Source of the DNA: Pachydiplax longipennis
Lineage: Eukaryota > Arthropoda > Insecta > Odonata > Libellulidae
DNA length: 64,000 bases
Direction: 5' to 3'
Assembly (NCBI GenBank): GCA_036926295.1
Contig: JAVFKF010000001.1
Span: forward strand, 35,996,001-36,060,000
Both the position numbers and the translations under genes were made by a program. The notes beneath the pieces are model-generated. The model had not been told where the DNA came from. It searched no databases and worked only from the letters and a program-made list of their open reading frames with translations. Positions 23,701 through 35,325 of the stretch are shown here, piece after piece. Numbering within the stretch: the first letter of the stretch is position 1; every line of letters starts with the position of its first letter.

Positions 23701-26700
23701 GGAAAAAATCAACTGAATTAATCTGAATCCTCTCTCTCCAGCGGTGGGTACTTGAAAGGAATTTCCCAAAACAGAAAACAAAAAGAACAGTTTCCGTGAT
23801 CCAGCTAACGAGTTAATTAGAACGTTATTTACCTTTGCCTTCCACCAACACTCTCCCCACCAAAGCTTCTCTCTCTACACAACTTTTCGGCGAACCTTTT
23901 GAATCCTACTGCAAACCCAAATTCCTACTTTACGTTCTCGTCTTCATCCCTATAGAATCTGTTAAATCGGCTGCAAATGCACGAATTAATTGCTTTTGAA
24001 ATATATAAAGTGCATATACGTATATACTATGCAGGGAATATATTCTATGCATACATTATCAGTGCCGTAATGAAGATCGGGTGACTGAAGTATGCGTCCA
24101 GACCCTAATTCTGCATGGGGACGTACTTTGACTTCGATTCGTTCATTCTATAGGTAATTGAAAGAATTTAAATGGAAATATTTCATCTCTCTCTTTGTTA
24201 TATTTCTTTACATGTTATATTTACATAGGAGTCTTTTTCTCCTTCCGACGTTACCATATTTATTACATTTAGAGTTTTATATTAAGAATGCAAACTAAAT
24301 GAAGAATAGCGCTGACTATTTGGCGTTAGAGCTTCATCTGCTACATAGGGAGCCATTTCTATATTTTCCATCGTTCTCTTTATATAATTCAGATTTGGAA
24401 TGTATGTATATTATAAACATGCATATTGTCGTATATTGTGGAAAAGACTTTCCGAGAATTCGCTCCTTCGAAGGCAGAATTTTTCAACTCCGTTCGTTAA
24501 TGTCGGAACTTGCTGCAAAATATTGCGAATTTCAGTCCCGAGAACGATGAATGTTACATTTAATCACGATGTCCAGCTTACAGTTTTGCGGAAGCGTACT
24601 TTCTATGGTTTCGTTTATCTTTAGGCCAACCCTCTTCGGGTGTCCGTCCTCTTTGCTTGCTCATTATCTCTCTCAGATGGGGAAACACGTTGACCAAATA
24701 GACACAACCGAACTTGAGAAATAAAAGTTTTCTTCCAGGAGACGCATTACTCAACTTAAAACCTCCCTCTCCTCACATACATACTGTCCTATCCATCCCG
24801 TTGTATCCTGCACACCGTTGAAGTGTCCACAAGCGATGAAAAAAAAGTATTTACGCCTTTAATGCTTGCAACCCCACATACCGTGGCTGCATGCGGGTTG
24901 CCTAAGATGTAGGATAGAGTTGGAATAAGACGGGCGAAGAGCAGAGAATCGAATCGTAATATCTTTCGTTCCGGTTAAACGGAAATAACAACAATACATT
25001 TTCTTACTTCTTCCAACGTCGAAAGCGTTCGAATCTTCTTTCAGGTCTGACGATTGTAATATTACATACTTCAAAAGTTTGTTTTCATGCATTCTTGTTT
25101 TTTTTTCATTCACACCACGTTACATTGTGCATATGAATAATTATATTATATTTGAAAGTCGAATGTACTCATATACAGTTAACCTTTCTCCTATTCCCAA
25201 AAAGTTACTTAAATAAAATATGAATTGTGGGGAATCAATAACAAAACTTCCTCATTTTCTTATACCGAACAATTTACCTTTTACTCATTGAGAATTGGCA
25301 AACGGAGTGGAACAAAAATAGGTTTTTGGTTTTGGTTCGGATTCAAGAATGTCCATTTCTTTCGGTTTGGACTCATTTTTAACTCCGAAGAAAATAACGC
25401 CTCTTTTCAGATTCTGTTTTCGGTATGGGTTTCTTGGTTACGGCAGGGTAACGTTTTACATCGGAATTACCATTTTTCTGCATAAGATGATTCCACCATA
25501 GGTTAAACCCTTTGTTAAAATACTTTTAACATCAAACTGTACGTGGAAAACGAGTTCACTCGCTGAGTGAAATAAAAGAGAATATTTTTCAATGTTTTTG
25601 TTTTTGACATCGGAAGACCGAGAAACAACAATATTTAAATACGGGAATTTGTTTAGGAAGGCGGCTATAACGTCGCATGAAACGACCAAAAAAGTTGCCT
25701 GAGGGATGCAGATTCCCTACCTCTGGGAAAACGATTTAAAGCAGAGGTATTTTATCCCTTTAGTCCAAGTGCTAATTGATAGTTTAGTATATTGCTTTAT
25801 GGTTTCTTATGTGAAATGTCTAACGTCTAATGCCACATGCCAGTCTTTCAATGCATATGGTTTTGCAGTGCATACTTGTACAAGGAAAATATCGACGATA
25901 AAAGGTTTCTCTCCTCTGATTTAGAGGCATTCACTTTTCCTCCAAATTTCTCACGCATATCTCTGAGGTTACATATCCAGATAGGCGATCCTGAACGTAG
26001 AAAATGGGCATCGAAATGAAATTCTGGGGGTTGTAAGGCTTCAATGAAATTTGATAGAATATATAAAAAAAGCAATGAAAATTAATAAAATAGCTAAAAA
26101 ATAAAGTCCAGTGACATTAGATCTAACGCTTGTGTTTTTGTTCTCTACATCTAAAGTCGAAATTTTGTGGTCGCAGCTAAAATTAATCATATTTATCGCT
26201 TCTAAATTATGTTTCCAAAATCTTTTGCACCGAGTTTCAAGTCTAATCCTAGAATTATATCTTCGCATAAAGTTTCAGAAAATTATTACGGACTATCAAA
26301 GTGAAAATTCAGCAGCTCTGAAATGGCTGAAAGAGTATAAGCAACTTTTGACGAATTTATTACTTCCATCGCTGGAGCGGAGTTTTTAAATGTACATTTT
26401 TTTCGGGTCGTAAAGTAAAAGTTAGAAATTCAAAATATCCCGAGCGTTACGACATTTTCCGAGGAATTATCTTAATTTCTTCTCGAAAAGAGCCGAGCTT
26501 ATTATACATTTAGATATAGGACTTCGTAGGGTCGGAGATATTACTTGGGTCGCAAAATATGAAAAGTTCTTGACAAGTTTTAGCCAAAGAATATTTCGAG
26601 AGTTTGATGCAATGTAATTCTCAAAGGGGAATTATGTATTCAGAACTGGGTTAAACACGAGACCAAAGTTAGTAAAATTTGAATTTTCTTCCGTTATATA

Positions 26701-28877
26701 CGCTGAACTCTGAGGAATAGTAGGGAAGTATTCCAGCGATGAAATAAATAAAAAGAGACACTATGAAATTCCTCAAGCCAATCGATGTTAAAGTTTATCT
26801 GGCTGGCAAATTGATCGTTCTTAAAGCTGACGTTTCTTAAGCGTGTGATGAGAGAAATTTTACGCTTGATTTTATGTGTTACCTTCATTCCTGGGATGAC
26901 AGCCAATTATTTAGAAGTTTATAGCTATTCTAAGGATGTTTTATAAATTATTAATTATGCAAGAGAACCATGTTTCATGATATATACCAACGTTGATTCT
27001 AATTCATTTACTCTACACTTATCCATGCTTTTCTAGCCTTGAATATAAGTCATTTAGCTTCGGGCGCATCCTTACATCCGTCTAGAAATTCTTTTTATTC
27101 TTTAAATTAAGCATGTCTCCTTTTCTAAGCGCCTCATACAACAATTTCAACTATCTTCGAATTATTAATTCAATTGAATACTCTTAATAATATATAAATA
27201 CGAATCATAAATTAAAAAGTTCACCTTCGGAGTGAAGTAACTGGCAACATCGTTTATTTACAATGCTCTTCGTCCGTTTCGATTTTTGCAAACTCCTCAG
27301 TAATTTGAATCTAGTAAATAAATACTTTCGTAGCAATCTCTTATCTCTCATTACCATGGTAGGCACGCTAAAACTCTCATCTAATTATATCAATCTAAAT
27401 AACTTTACTGTCTTTGGATACATCTTTCGTTCAAGATACATTATTCCATTTCTCTCCCGCTTTGTAAATTCTGATATCATCATCACGACAAAAGCCATAG
27501 TAAAGGAATGAAGCTGACTGGGGAAGATGATGAGTGAGTTATTTTCTAAATACTTCCTTGAAGAGCCTGATCGAAATAAGTGGAAAGTTTTCCTATAAAT
27601 GTTGCACATAGACACTACGAAGAAATCCTTTCACAGTGTTCAGCAAAGAAATACTTATATAAATCCCATTATGCGATATCATCCACACTTCGGTAGTATT
27701 TTTATTATCAAAGTCAATTCAAGACAACATCAAAAATAAATTTCATTTTCCTGTACCCTGTGCCAAAAGAAAAAAATAAAAGGTCAGTCAAAACATGGAA
27801 CCAGAACCCTTGGAACAGTAGCAGGTCAAATCTTTCAACAAATATTGAAATAAAGTAAAAAATTTAAGAATATGGAAATAATTTGAAACTCTACGGGATA
27901 TTTCAAAATTAAAACTTATTTCCCCTCAACAAAAATCGCACAATAGCGTAGCTACTGGTAGAAAGAAATGAATATATGAATCGTCAAAGGATCAAACGGA
28001 GAATCCCCTGTTAAACCAAGACAGGCACAGTGGGATACCAATGTTTTTCATTTGATTTCTTTTTCAGTTTGAAATAATATGAAAACCAGGTTAAAATGTT
28101 CATAATTATTTCCTACGAATAATTATTTTTAGAATTATTATTTATTATGAGAATGATATTTTTATAACTCAAAGAAAATTCGTAGTGCTGTGCTTTATAT
28201 TAGCATGCACAACTATGCTTCAAATTATGCTCCCATTATATATAACTATATCGCTATTTTCGCCTTTGGGTTGAATAACTGTTTCAACGTTAAGTATTGT
28301 AAAATATTATCCTAAAATTTATTGCCTTAGGAAAGACTAACGTATTTAGTATGATAAAAGTAAGAATTGAGATGAATCTTCATTATGATTCAATGTAATT
28401 GAAAAATTCTCATAATATTAAAATGATACTTTAATGATATTTATTTCATTCAATGAGTAATTCATGACTGAGATGTGCTATTGTTTTATTTTTTATTTCT
28501 ATTGGTATGAATTTGATCTGATTATGAGCATATTGTAATTTAAAATATCAATATTCTTCGTAAAATCAAAATCAGGAATGTATAAATTTAAAATCGTTAA
28601 AATTTGAGAAAATTGATTTCAGTCATTAGGTTGGTATGGTAACGTTACAGATATAAAAAATTGACACGCAACACTGTAACGAAACCTGTGGTGGTGAGCG
28701 AAACCTATCCTTCATGAGAGAAACATTTCTGAAAGCAGACAGAAACTTTTGGATTATAAACGAACTTAATTTAACAAGGGATGGACCCTTAATAATTTGC
28801 GATGGAATACCACTACATTAAGTTCTTCAAGATCCGATGCATTTCTGTGAGAGCGGAAAAGAAGTGTGTGTACTCAC

Positions 28878-28975
28878 CTCAGCCGGTGGCTCTGCATGGA
28901 CCAGGCAGACGAGCTGAGCCTCTAAGCCTTCGCCGGAATGCACCCACGTCCGCTCCACTTCGATCTCGGGCGGGT
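28878..28975 (-). CDS. Exon: first half of Ig domain 3
   Basis: A 98-nt exon encoding residues 51 (split codon) to 83, from P-P-E-I-E-V-E-R-T-W to A-E-P-P-A-E. It contains the A-B strand region V-H-S-G-E-G and the first Ig3 cysteine in Q-L-V-C-L-V-H (residue 74). The acceptor is a T-rich tract ending TTCTGGAAG and the donor is GCTGAG|GTGAGTAC. It enters in phase 1 (T + AC = Tyr) and leaves in phase 0, so it joins directly to V-L-W-F of the next exon. Open frames extending beyond both splice sites are intron read-through, and the overlapping plus-strand frame is a shadow. Confidence 0.9.
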
Positions 28976-30823
28976 CTTCCAGAAAAAAAGAGAGACACAA
29001 AGATGAGTCTTTCAACAGGAGAGAGAACCAAATGACGCCACTCAAACCTCGTTAAAAAGTTTAATGCTGGAAAATCCTCGTTGAGTGACTGAAAAACAGC
29101 CCTTCCGACAAGAACTATAACCCCGCCCCCTTTTCCTTTGGATATAACTTTCAAAGGTTAAATCTTTAATGAGGCGAAATGGAAGCATTGTTCTGTTTCA
29201 CTAATTACGAAACACTTGGGAGGGAGAGACAGAGAGAAAACGCCGGCATAAAATTACCGAGCGAATAACTTTCAGAAGAGAGAGATATGAGGAAAAATCC
29301 ACGCTACAGTCAATTACGGAAGTGTTAATTCGCGAAAAAATCCACGCAAGATTCCAACAACTTAAAAACACGAAATATACATGGAAGCACTCGACTCTGA
29401 CTCATATTGAATTTTCATTTCGTGGAAAACGATTAATGATTCGAAAAGCAGGCTAACCAAATCATTAAAGTTGAAACAAATGTAAATTCTGGTTGGTGAG
29501 GCAGGCGATGGAGAATGAGATATTTGGAGTAAATTGTCATAAGGGTTGAAAATGGTGTTTGAGTGATATCAATTTCATTTAATAATGTATGTTTTATTAT
29601 TTTACGAAAAGACTGCTATTGATTATAAGGCGTCCTGATTTTCTAATGTTTGGGATTATGTGAGGTGGCTAGAAACACCTATATTTGTATCAATTAATTG
29701 ATATTTGACTGGATAGTAACCTATAATGGCGTAAAAGCTCCCGAAGGAGAGTATCAACAACTACTAGAATATTTCAACAAATATATAAGCAAATTTAACA
29801 TTTAAAATTACAATATTTTTCCTACTAAAATATTGGTAGTATAAAAATTCTTTATAAACTTAATTCACATTATATGAGATCAGATTTCCCAGTTGTTGTT
29901 GAATAAGGCTATTAAATGACACGAACTCTATATATCTTAATGTGGTGTTATTTTATTGAGCATAAATCTCCTCTTTAAAGTTTTACGGCACATAAAACCT
30001 CGCTTAAAATTGAGTTTATAAATAGTTACGAGAACTTCGTCAGGAAAGCGTTCTTACGTGTAGCAATAAGTATTATTATTAGATTTGACATTTATATCAG
30101 AGAAAATTTGTAGCTGAAATTTAATAAGGTATTGTTAAAGACTAGTGGTCCTTGAAATGGTGTATTTTCACAGCGTACTTCTCCACCCATTGGGCTGTAT
30201 TTTAGCACAGATGGTGAAATCGACCCAGACTTTCATTGAATGGCATGGAGTAACCTATTTTTCAAATTATTTACACAATTGAGTTAGAAAACAGAACAAC
30301 GAAGGCATGATAAAAGCTATTAAAATGATAAAAGCGATATATACATCTATTTTTCATGCTAAGACTTAAATATCACTAGTTTTCTAGTCGATATTCTTTA
30401 TTTGCATGATTTTCTCTAAACATAATTTCTCGTAAAAATTAGTCATCGCTAACTGAAGTAACTTAAGAGTTCTGAAGAATAAATCCAAGGATTTCTCATC
30501 AATAAATCCACGCCTACTACATTTCGTTAAAAATAGCCGTTTTCTTATCTATCTTATCTAAATAGGCGTTTTTTTATCTACCGAGCTATTTCTCAAAGGA
30601 TATCTTCCAATAGTCAAATAGGTCCATTCCTCGTTCTTCGTTTACTTAATAATATCTCGAGGAAGACAACTGTGTTTGACTTTTCCTTTCCAGAAAAGAA
30701 ATCTTCCCCAAGTTTTCATAACTCACATATTCCTTTCCGACCTGGGCCAGTTACCCTTGATCAACCTTTCCATTTCTTTCCTATTTCAACATTGATCTTA
30801 TTTATTCTCTCCTCTTTCCCTGT

Positions 30824-30834
30824 CCCGAAATAAG
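30824..30834 (+). repeat. Candidate target-site duplication, left copy
   Basis: CCCGAAATAAG, identical to 33652-33662 in direct orientation. Confidence 0.55.
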
Positions 30835-30844
30835 CGGAATGGCT

Positions 30845-31246
30845 CAACTCGCCGCCGCCAGCTCGCCGCCGCCGACTCGCCGCCGCCAACTAGCCGCGGG
30901 CCCAACTCGCCGCGCGCCCAACTCGCCGCGGGGCCAACTCGCCGCGAGGCCAACTCGCCGCGAGACCAACTCGCCGCGGGGACAACTCGCCGCGGGCATT
31001 TTTTAAATACGTTTAGAACTATGAAATTACTCGTTCTTCGCAAGGGTTTTAATTATCTAATATCATAGAAAGAAGAAACTAAGAGATCTGCTAAATTTTA
31101 CGGTAAGACCATAGCACCACTTCATAGAAGCAATTAATCCTAGTTAACCCTTGATTGGTTTCGTGGGGTCGATATAACCCCAGGCGATATACTTCCTTTG
31201 ATAAAACATAAGCTATTTAAGATATTTATATGCCAATTTTTTACTT
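30845..31246 (+). repeat. Left arm of the foldback element
   Basis: Ten GC-rich units run from 30845 to about 30997. Unit 4 carries AACTAGCC instead of AACTCGCC. About 250 bp of ordinary sequence follows, containing a piggyBac-like end at 31144. Homology to the right arm stops at 31246 (TTTTTTACTT). Confidence 0.9.
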
Positions 31247-33392
31247 GTATAAATAATTTTGCACTACATTTACGATCTGATAATCTCGTTAATTTTGAGA
31301 AACAAAATGTATGCAATTAATACGGTGTTAACAAATTACAATAATTAATTTAAGTAATTATATATTAAGCATATTATTTATTTTTAGCGGTGATCTACAA
31401 AGTAATTCAGCAGTAAATATCAGGTTCAAAATGAAAAATAATATTTGGGAGTTAATATATTACCAGAATTTTGCTATACAATGCTATGACGAATCATGTT
31501 TGTTGATTTAACCGATAAAATGCATTACATTTTAGTAGTGTTACCATATCTACGAAATAAATGTAATTAATTATATAATTAACAGATCATGGTTTAAGTG
31601 CCCTTATATTAAGTAATTCATTTGTAAGTACCATGTAAAGAACAAAATCGGATCATGCATACCAACTGATAATTACATACAAATCAACTTTTCATAAAAA
31701 GATTTCACAGAAAGATATTCCTTCCTAACTGATCTTTACGTAATACAGTAAACGCAATTAACCCTTAATTAGTCTCGTGGGGTGAATGTGACCCCAGGTT
31801 GTGTAATTCCCACGGTAAAACAAAAACTTATCAAGATATTTTAACCAAATTTTGTTATGAAAAGATTTTTACCTTCTTAAGATAATCTGAGAATTTAGTT
31901 AATTTCAAGCAATCAAAAGTAAGCAAATTTGGCAGTTTCATCAGATTTCTAAAAATAAATTTGAATAATTTTCAAACAGTATTTCAATACTTTTTAAGCG
32001 CCTATACATAACATAACTCATTGGTAAGTACCTGAAAAATAATGAACACCATATCTTGCATATACAAGTATTTTGCATTATAGGTTCCGAAGCCCCGGCT
32101 ATTCGAGGCCCGAAGCGGAATACGCTCTTTGATATAAAAGTCAAAAACTAAAGTTCTGTTCAAGATATCGCATCAAAACAAACTGCAAATGAAAATTACA
32201 ACATTTATCTCGATTTCTCTGGAGACACGTTCTTCCTCACGTGAGAAACCAAAAACTTTTAGGCGACGTATAAATTGGACTGCACGACGAATTTTTCTTG
32301 AGTTACGCGCTAACTAAATAATTTTTTACTAAGATGTGGTTACTCTGAAATTAATCTTATGTAATGTTTATGCATTCAGATGATACAGTGAGCAATTGAA
32401 GAAAAAATCAGCATTTTATGTTGGATTGTAAGAGAGTGATGGCAGTTTCAAAAATGTTCACGGGTGATCGGCAATTCATTCAATTTTTGCTTTTAACTTT
32501 GTTTTTTTCCTATAAAAGCATAAAATTTTCACTGTTGAGTTGAAAAAGTTATTCTTATTCAAATTTCATCGGAATTTAAGTTTGAATTGATAAATGTAAA
32601 CTACGAATCTTAATTATACCCGTACGAATCCGTAGCTCCACGTAAAGGCGAACCTGCGCGAGGCTAACTTCCTCAATTACGGCAAATTACATTGAGTTAT
32701 TCCCCTGTAAGTTCTCCATACTGACTGGAATTTTGAAACGTGCTATGATCGATCTGCCATGGTCGAAACCCCATACAGTTTCATACAGAAATATATCGAA
32801 CATTCTATTTAATGGTTTTCAACCACGGAAATCGATTAGTAATATTTAAACATCGTAAAATCACTCCTTATCAATGTCACCAACCCATAAAATTTATTAT
32901 TTTATTAATACATGCTCTACGATGCACTACAGTGGTAGGTCTATCGGCATAATCTTGCCTTTGGGAACTGATACCCCATTTTGTAATTGTATTTTTTAAA
33001 ATATCAATTGTTGACAACAATTTTTAATAAATATATAACAATTATTATTTACAACCGTTTTCAATATTTTATTCAGCTTACTGCACCTTTGGTTGGAAAA
33101 CAGAAATGAGATAAGGATACATTTCTATGAGACAATTAAAGCGGAAAATAATCAAATCCCGAATGTAATAAAGAAGTAAAATTTACCATAATCTTACTCG
33201 TCAATAATGAAATATAAATGTTTATTTATTATAATGTGAAATATATGATAAGAATCGATTTCTCGTATTAGAAATATGTTTTTTTCGTAAAGTAAAAAAT
33301 TGGCATATAAATATCTTAAATAGCTTATGTTTTATCAAAGGAAGTATATCGCCTGGGGTTATATCGACCCCACGAAACCAATCAAGGGTTAA
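31144..33392. mobile_element. piggyBac-like ends nested in the foldback arms
   Basis: TTAACCCTTGATTGG at 31144 and its inverted copy ending at 33392 each start with TTAA-CCCT. Each contains the GTGGGGTC...ACCCCA mini-palindrome seen in many piggyBac-family termini. They face outward 2.25 kb apart with no transposase frame between them. The inverted homology continues outside both TTAA sites, so this is not a simple piggyBac insertion. Either piggyBac-like ends were captured by the foldback arms, or a piggyBac copy and its flank were duplicated in inverted orientation. Confidence 0.5.
31758..32075 (+). repeat. Second, diverged copy of the piggyBac-like end region
   Basis: TTAACCCTTAATTAGT followed by CTCGTGGGGTGAATGTGACC repeats the 31144 end in the same orientation 614 bp downstream. 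Looser similarity continues over about 300 bp (GATAAAAC/GTAAAAC, TTAAGATATTT, GATAATCT, later TAAGTACC). It is clearly older than the arm copies. Confidence 0.5.
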
Positions 33393-33643
33393 CAAGGATT
33401 AATTGCTTCTATGAAGTGGTGCTATGGTCTTACCGTAAAATTTAGCAGATCTCTTAGTTTCTTCTTTCTATGATATTAGATAATTAAAACCCTTGCGAAG
33501 AACGAGTAATTTCATAGTTCTAAACGTATTTAAAAAATGCCCGCGGCGAGTTGTCCCCGCGGCGAGTTGGGCGCGCGGCGAGTTGGGCCCGCGGCGAGTT
33601 GGCGGCGGCGAGTCGGCGGCGGCGAGCTGGCGGCGGCGAGTTG
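33290..33643 (-). repeat. Right arm of the foldback element
   Basis: Reverse complement of the left arm, with seven GC-rich units at about 33538-33643. Relative to the left arm it lacks three adjacent 16-bp units (the CGGGGCC, CGAGGCC and CGAGACC variants). The Arg/Ala/Ser-rich open frames here are translations of the repeat. Confidence 0.9.
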
Positions 33644-33651
33644 TCCTAGAC

Positions 33652-33662
33652 CCCGAAATAAG
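33652..33662 (+). repeat. Candidate target-site duplication, right copy
   Basis: CCCGAAATAAG, identical to 30824-30834. Eleven bases is longer than the 7-9 bp usual for Galileo or Foldback and within the range seen for MULE-like elements. Confidence 0.55.
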
Positions 33663-35242
33663 TACCTTTCTCCTTTCCCTCTTCTTCATCTACTGATTGC
33701 TTTAGGCTCTTCGAACAGAAAACTCGGCTCGGTCGCGCCGCCAAACGCTTTTATTTTTTCATGTCCCATCCAAACGGTATATGCATCTGGCCCATTGCCA
33801 AAGGGAGAGCGATTCCCCTGCCCCCTATCGGCACTTTCCCAAAGTTCTTTCGCTCCGTTCGCGCTGCGAGGCGATATCATCGCAGTCCAGTTTTAAACGT
33901 TCCATATTGTTCATTCCCCACCCGTTTCCGTTGATTTATCGATTGTTTATTTTGACCTTTTTCCCATCTTCGACGAAAGATAGGGGGGGTTCGATTCGCA
34001 CAGAATTTTTTATTTATTTTTTTTTAGAAGTTGGGCGAAAACTTTGGGCTCCGACGTGACTTTGGAGAAGTATGTTTTCTTTTTCTTTTTTTTATTTTTC
34101 CAGTCGAACCACTATTCATGAAAGTTTCTTTTTTATTCCGCATCATATCTAGCGGGTACTTTGTCTTGTTGCTCGGAAACTTTATTTTCCCCGCTCGTTG
34201 TTTTTGGAGATAAATTCTGAGTAATACGACAATGATATCTACCCCATATAACAAATGGTAGGAGAACTTATCTCGCTCGGAAATTGACACTCGTACGGTA
34301 GGATTTTCGTTCGAATGTTGGGTAAGGAGATGAATTTTTCCGGATTATCGAGTTAACGTGTTTCGAATATGCGAGATGTGAGCGGCGCTTAAAGATTCTT
34401 TAGTTTTCAAAATCATTGCTCGTACGTCAAAATCGTTGACCTGTGTGTAAGCTCTGCTATGAGTTATTGAGCACGTCCAGCTTGAAAATGTTTTGAAATA
34501 ATAGAAAATAGAATATTTATTGGAAGTACAACTGCGACTTTGTAATCTATTCGAAAGGAATAACAGACTAAGCCAATAAAATTTGTTCGCCCACGAATTA
34601 TTTCGCAAATTTTTTGCTATCTCATCAGCCCCAACTCAACTATCAAACTCAACGACATATCTCTGTATCTACAAACAGTAGCAAGAACTTTTGCCTGTAT
34701 CTCAAGAAATGTCAGTGCTCCCATAGAATGATTGATTGCTCTCTGGAAGCGCATTCTGAACGACTGGTGACTAAGTGATAAACCACACCGTCATCATTAA
34801 TACCGAGTTTTTATAAATACCGATTCTTTTTACATATTTAATCATGGATCATTCGGGAAGTTCCGCAGTTTTCCGAAATAAGTAATAAGATTAAACTCAT
34901 TGAGAATGCATACATACTACATATATATCTTCAGTGGAGTATTTTCTATTGCGATCGATCTCCTTTTGCCAAAGTTTGAGTAGTTGGAGGCGACAAACAA
35001 GCTCACTCAAGAAGTTTTTAACGGAAAAGCTCAGTTAGAAACGCATAGCTCATGTGAATTTGAAAAACCGCAGAACTTTCCGAATGTCCAAATTCATATT
35101 TTAATACTAATTATATTAATGATTTCCAGACCTATCTCCATACATGTTGTATCTGAGTTAGTGATTTGAGGTAGCCTATTACTAATAAATCATGTTATAT
35201 GCTTTTACATGGAATAAAGGAAGTCATTCTCTTCAAAGTATA

Positions 35243-35325
35243 TACGATGTTATACAAAAATTACTTGGTTGGACGAAATTTGTAATTTCGTAAGTAATTT
35301 CAAGTAATTTTTGTATAACATCGTA
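35243..35325. repeat. Perfect 25-bp stem hairpin
   Basis: TACGATGTTATACAAAAATT (continuing to 35267) is matched perfectly by the inverted copy at 35301-35325, with a 33-nt loop that has its own CGAAAT/ATTTCG pairing. Size is close to an animal pre-miRNA, but perfect pairing argues for a tiny MITE or siRNA-type hairpin. Confidence 0.7.

Larger units (their letters stand above)
12694..28877. other. 16-kb intron splitting Ig domain 3
   Basis: No additional exon of this gene and no second gene could be supported on either strand. It holds the weak inverted repeat at 15807-15929, an (AATT)n run at 20093-20114, and a purine-rich stretch of higher GC at about 20400-20760. The open frames here have no recognisable domains and no splice context, and several are products of purine- or pyrimidine-rich tracts. 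Confidence 0.55.
30835..33651. mobile_element. Foldback-type non-autonomous DNA transposon
   Basis: Two long inverted arms, 30845-31246 (402 bp) and 33290-33643 (354 bp), enclose about 2.0 kb of AT-rich DNA. Aligned positions differ at only two bases that I can see, so the element is young or the arms are being converted. The outer part of each arm is a GC-rich tandem array of 14- and 16-bp units (consensus AACTCGCCGCGGGGCC), ten units on the left and seven on the right. The 48-bp length difference equals exactly three 16-bp units. A direct repeat CCCGAAATAAG flanks it at 30824-30834 and 33652-33662 and is a candidate 11-bp target duplication. The 8-10 bases between that repeat and the matching arms do not pair well, so the exact ends are uncertain. 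No transposase-like frame exists inside. Architecture resembles Foldback/Galileo or MULE-like elements; the superfamily cannot be fixed. Confidence 0.8.

Noticed and set aside
30798..31043. Arg/Ala/Ser-rich repeated peptide frames here and at 33468-33896
   Set aside because: They translate the GC-rich tandem repeats of the foldback arms in several frames at once; not a protein-coding signal.
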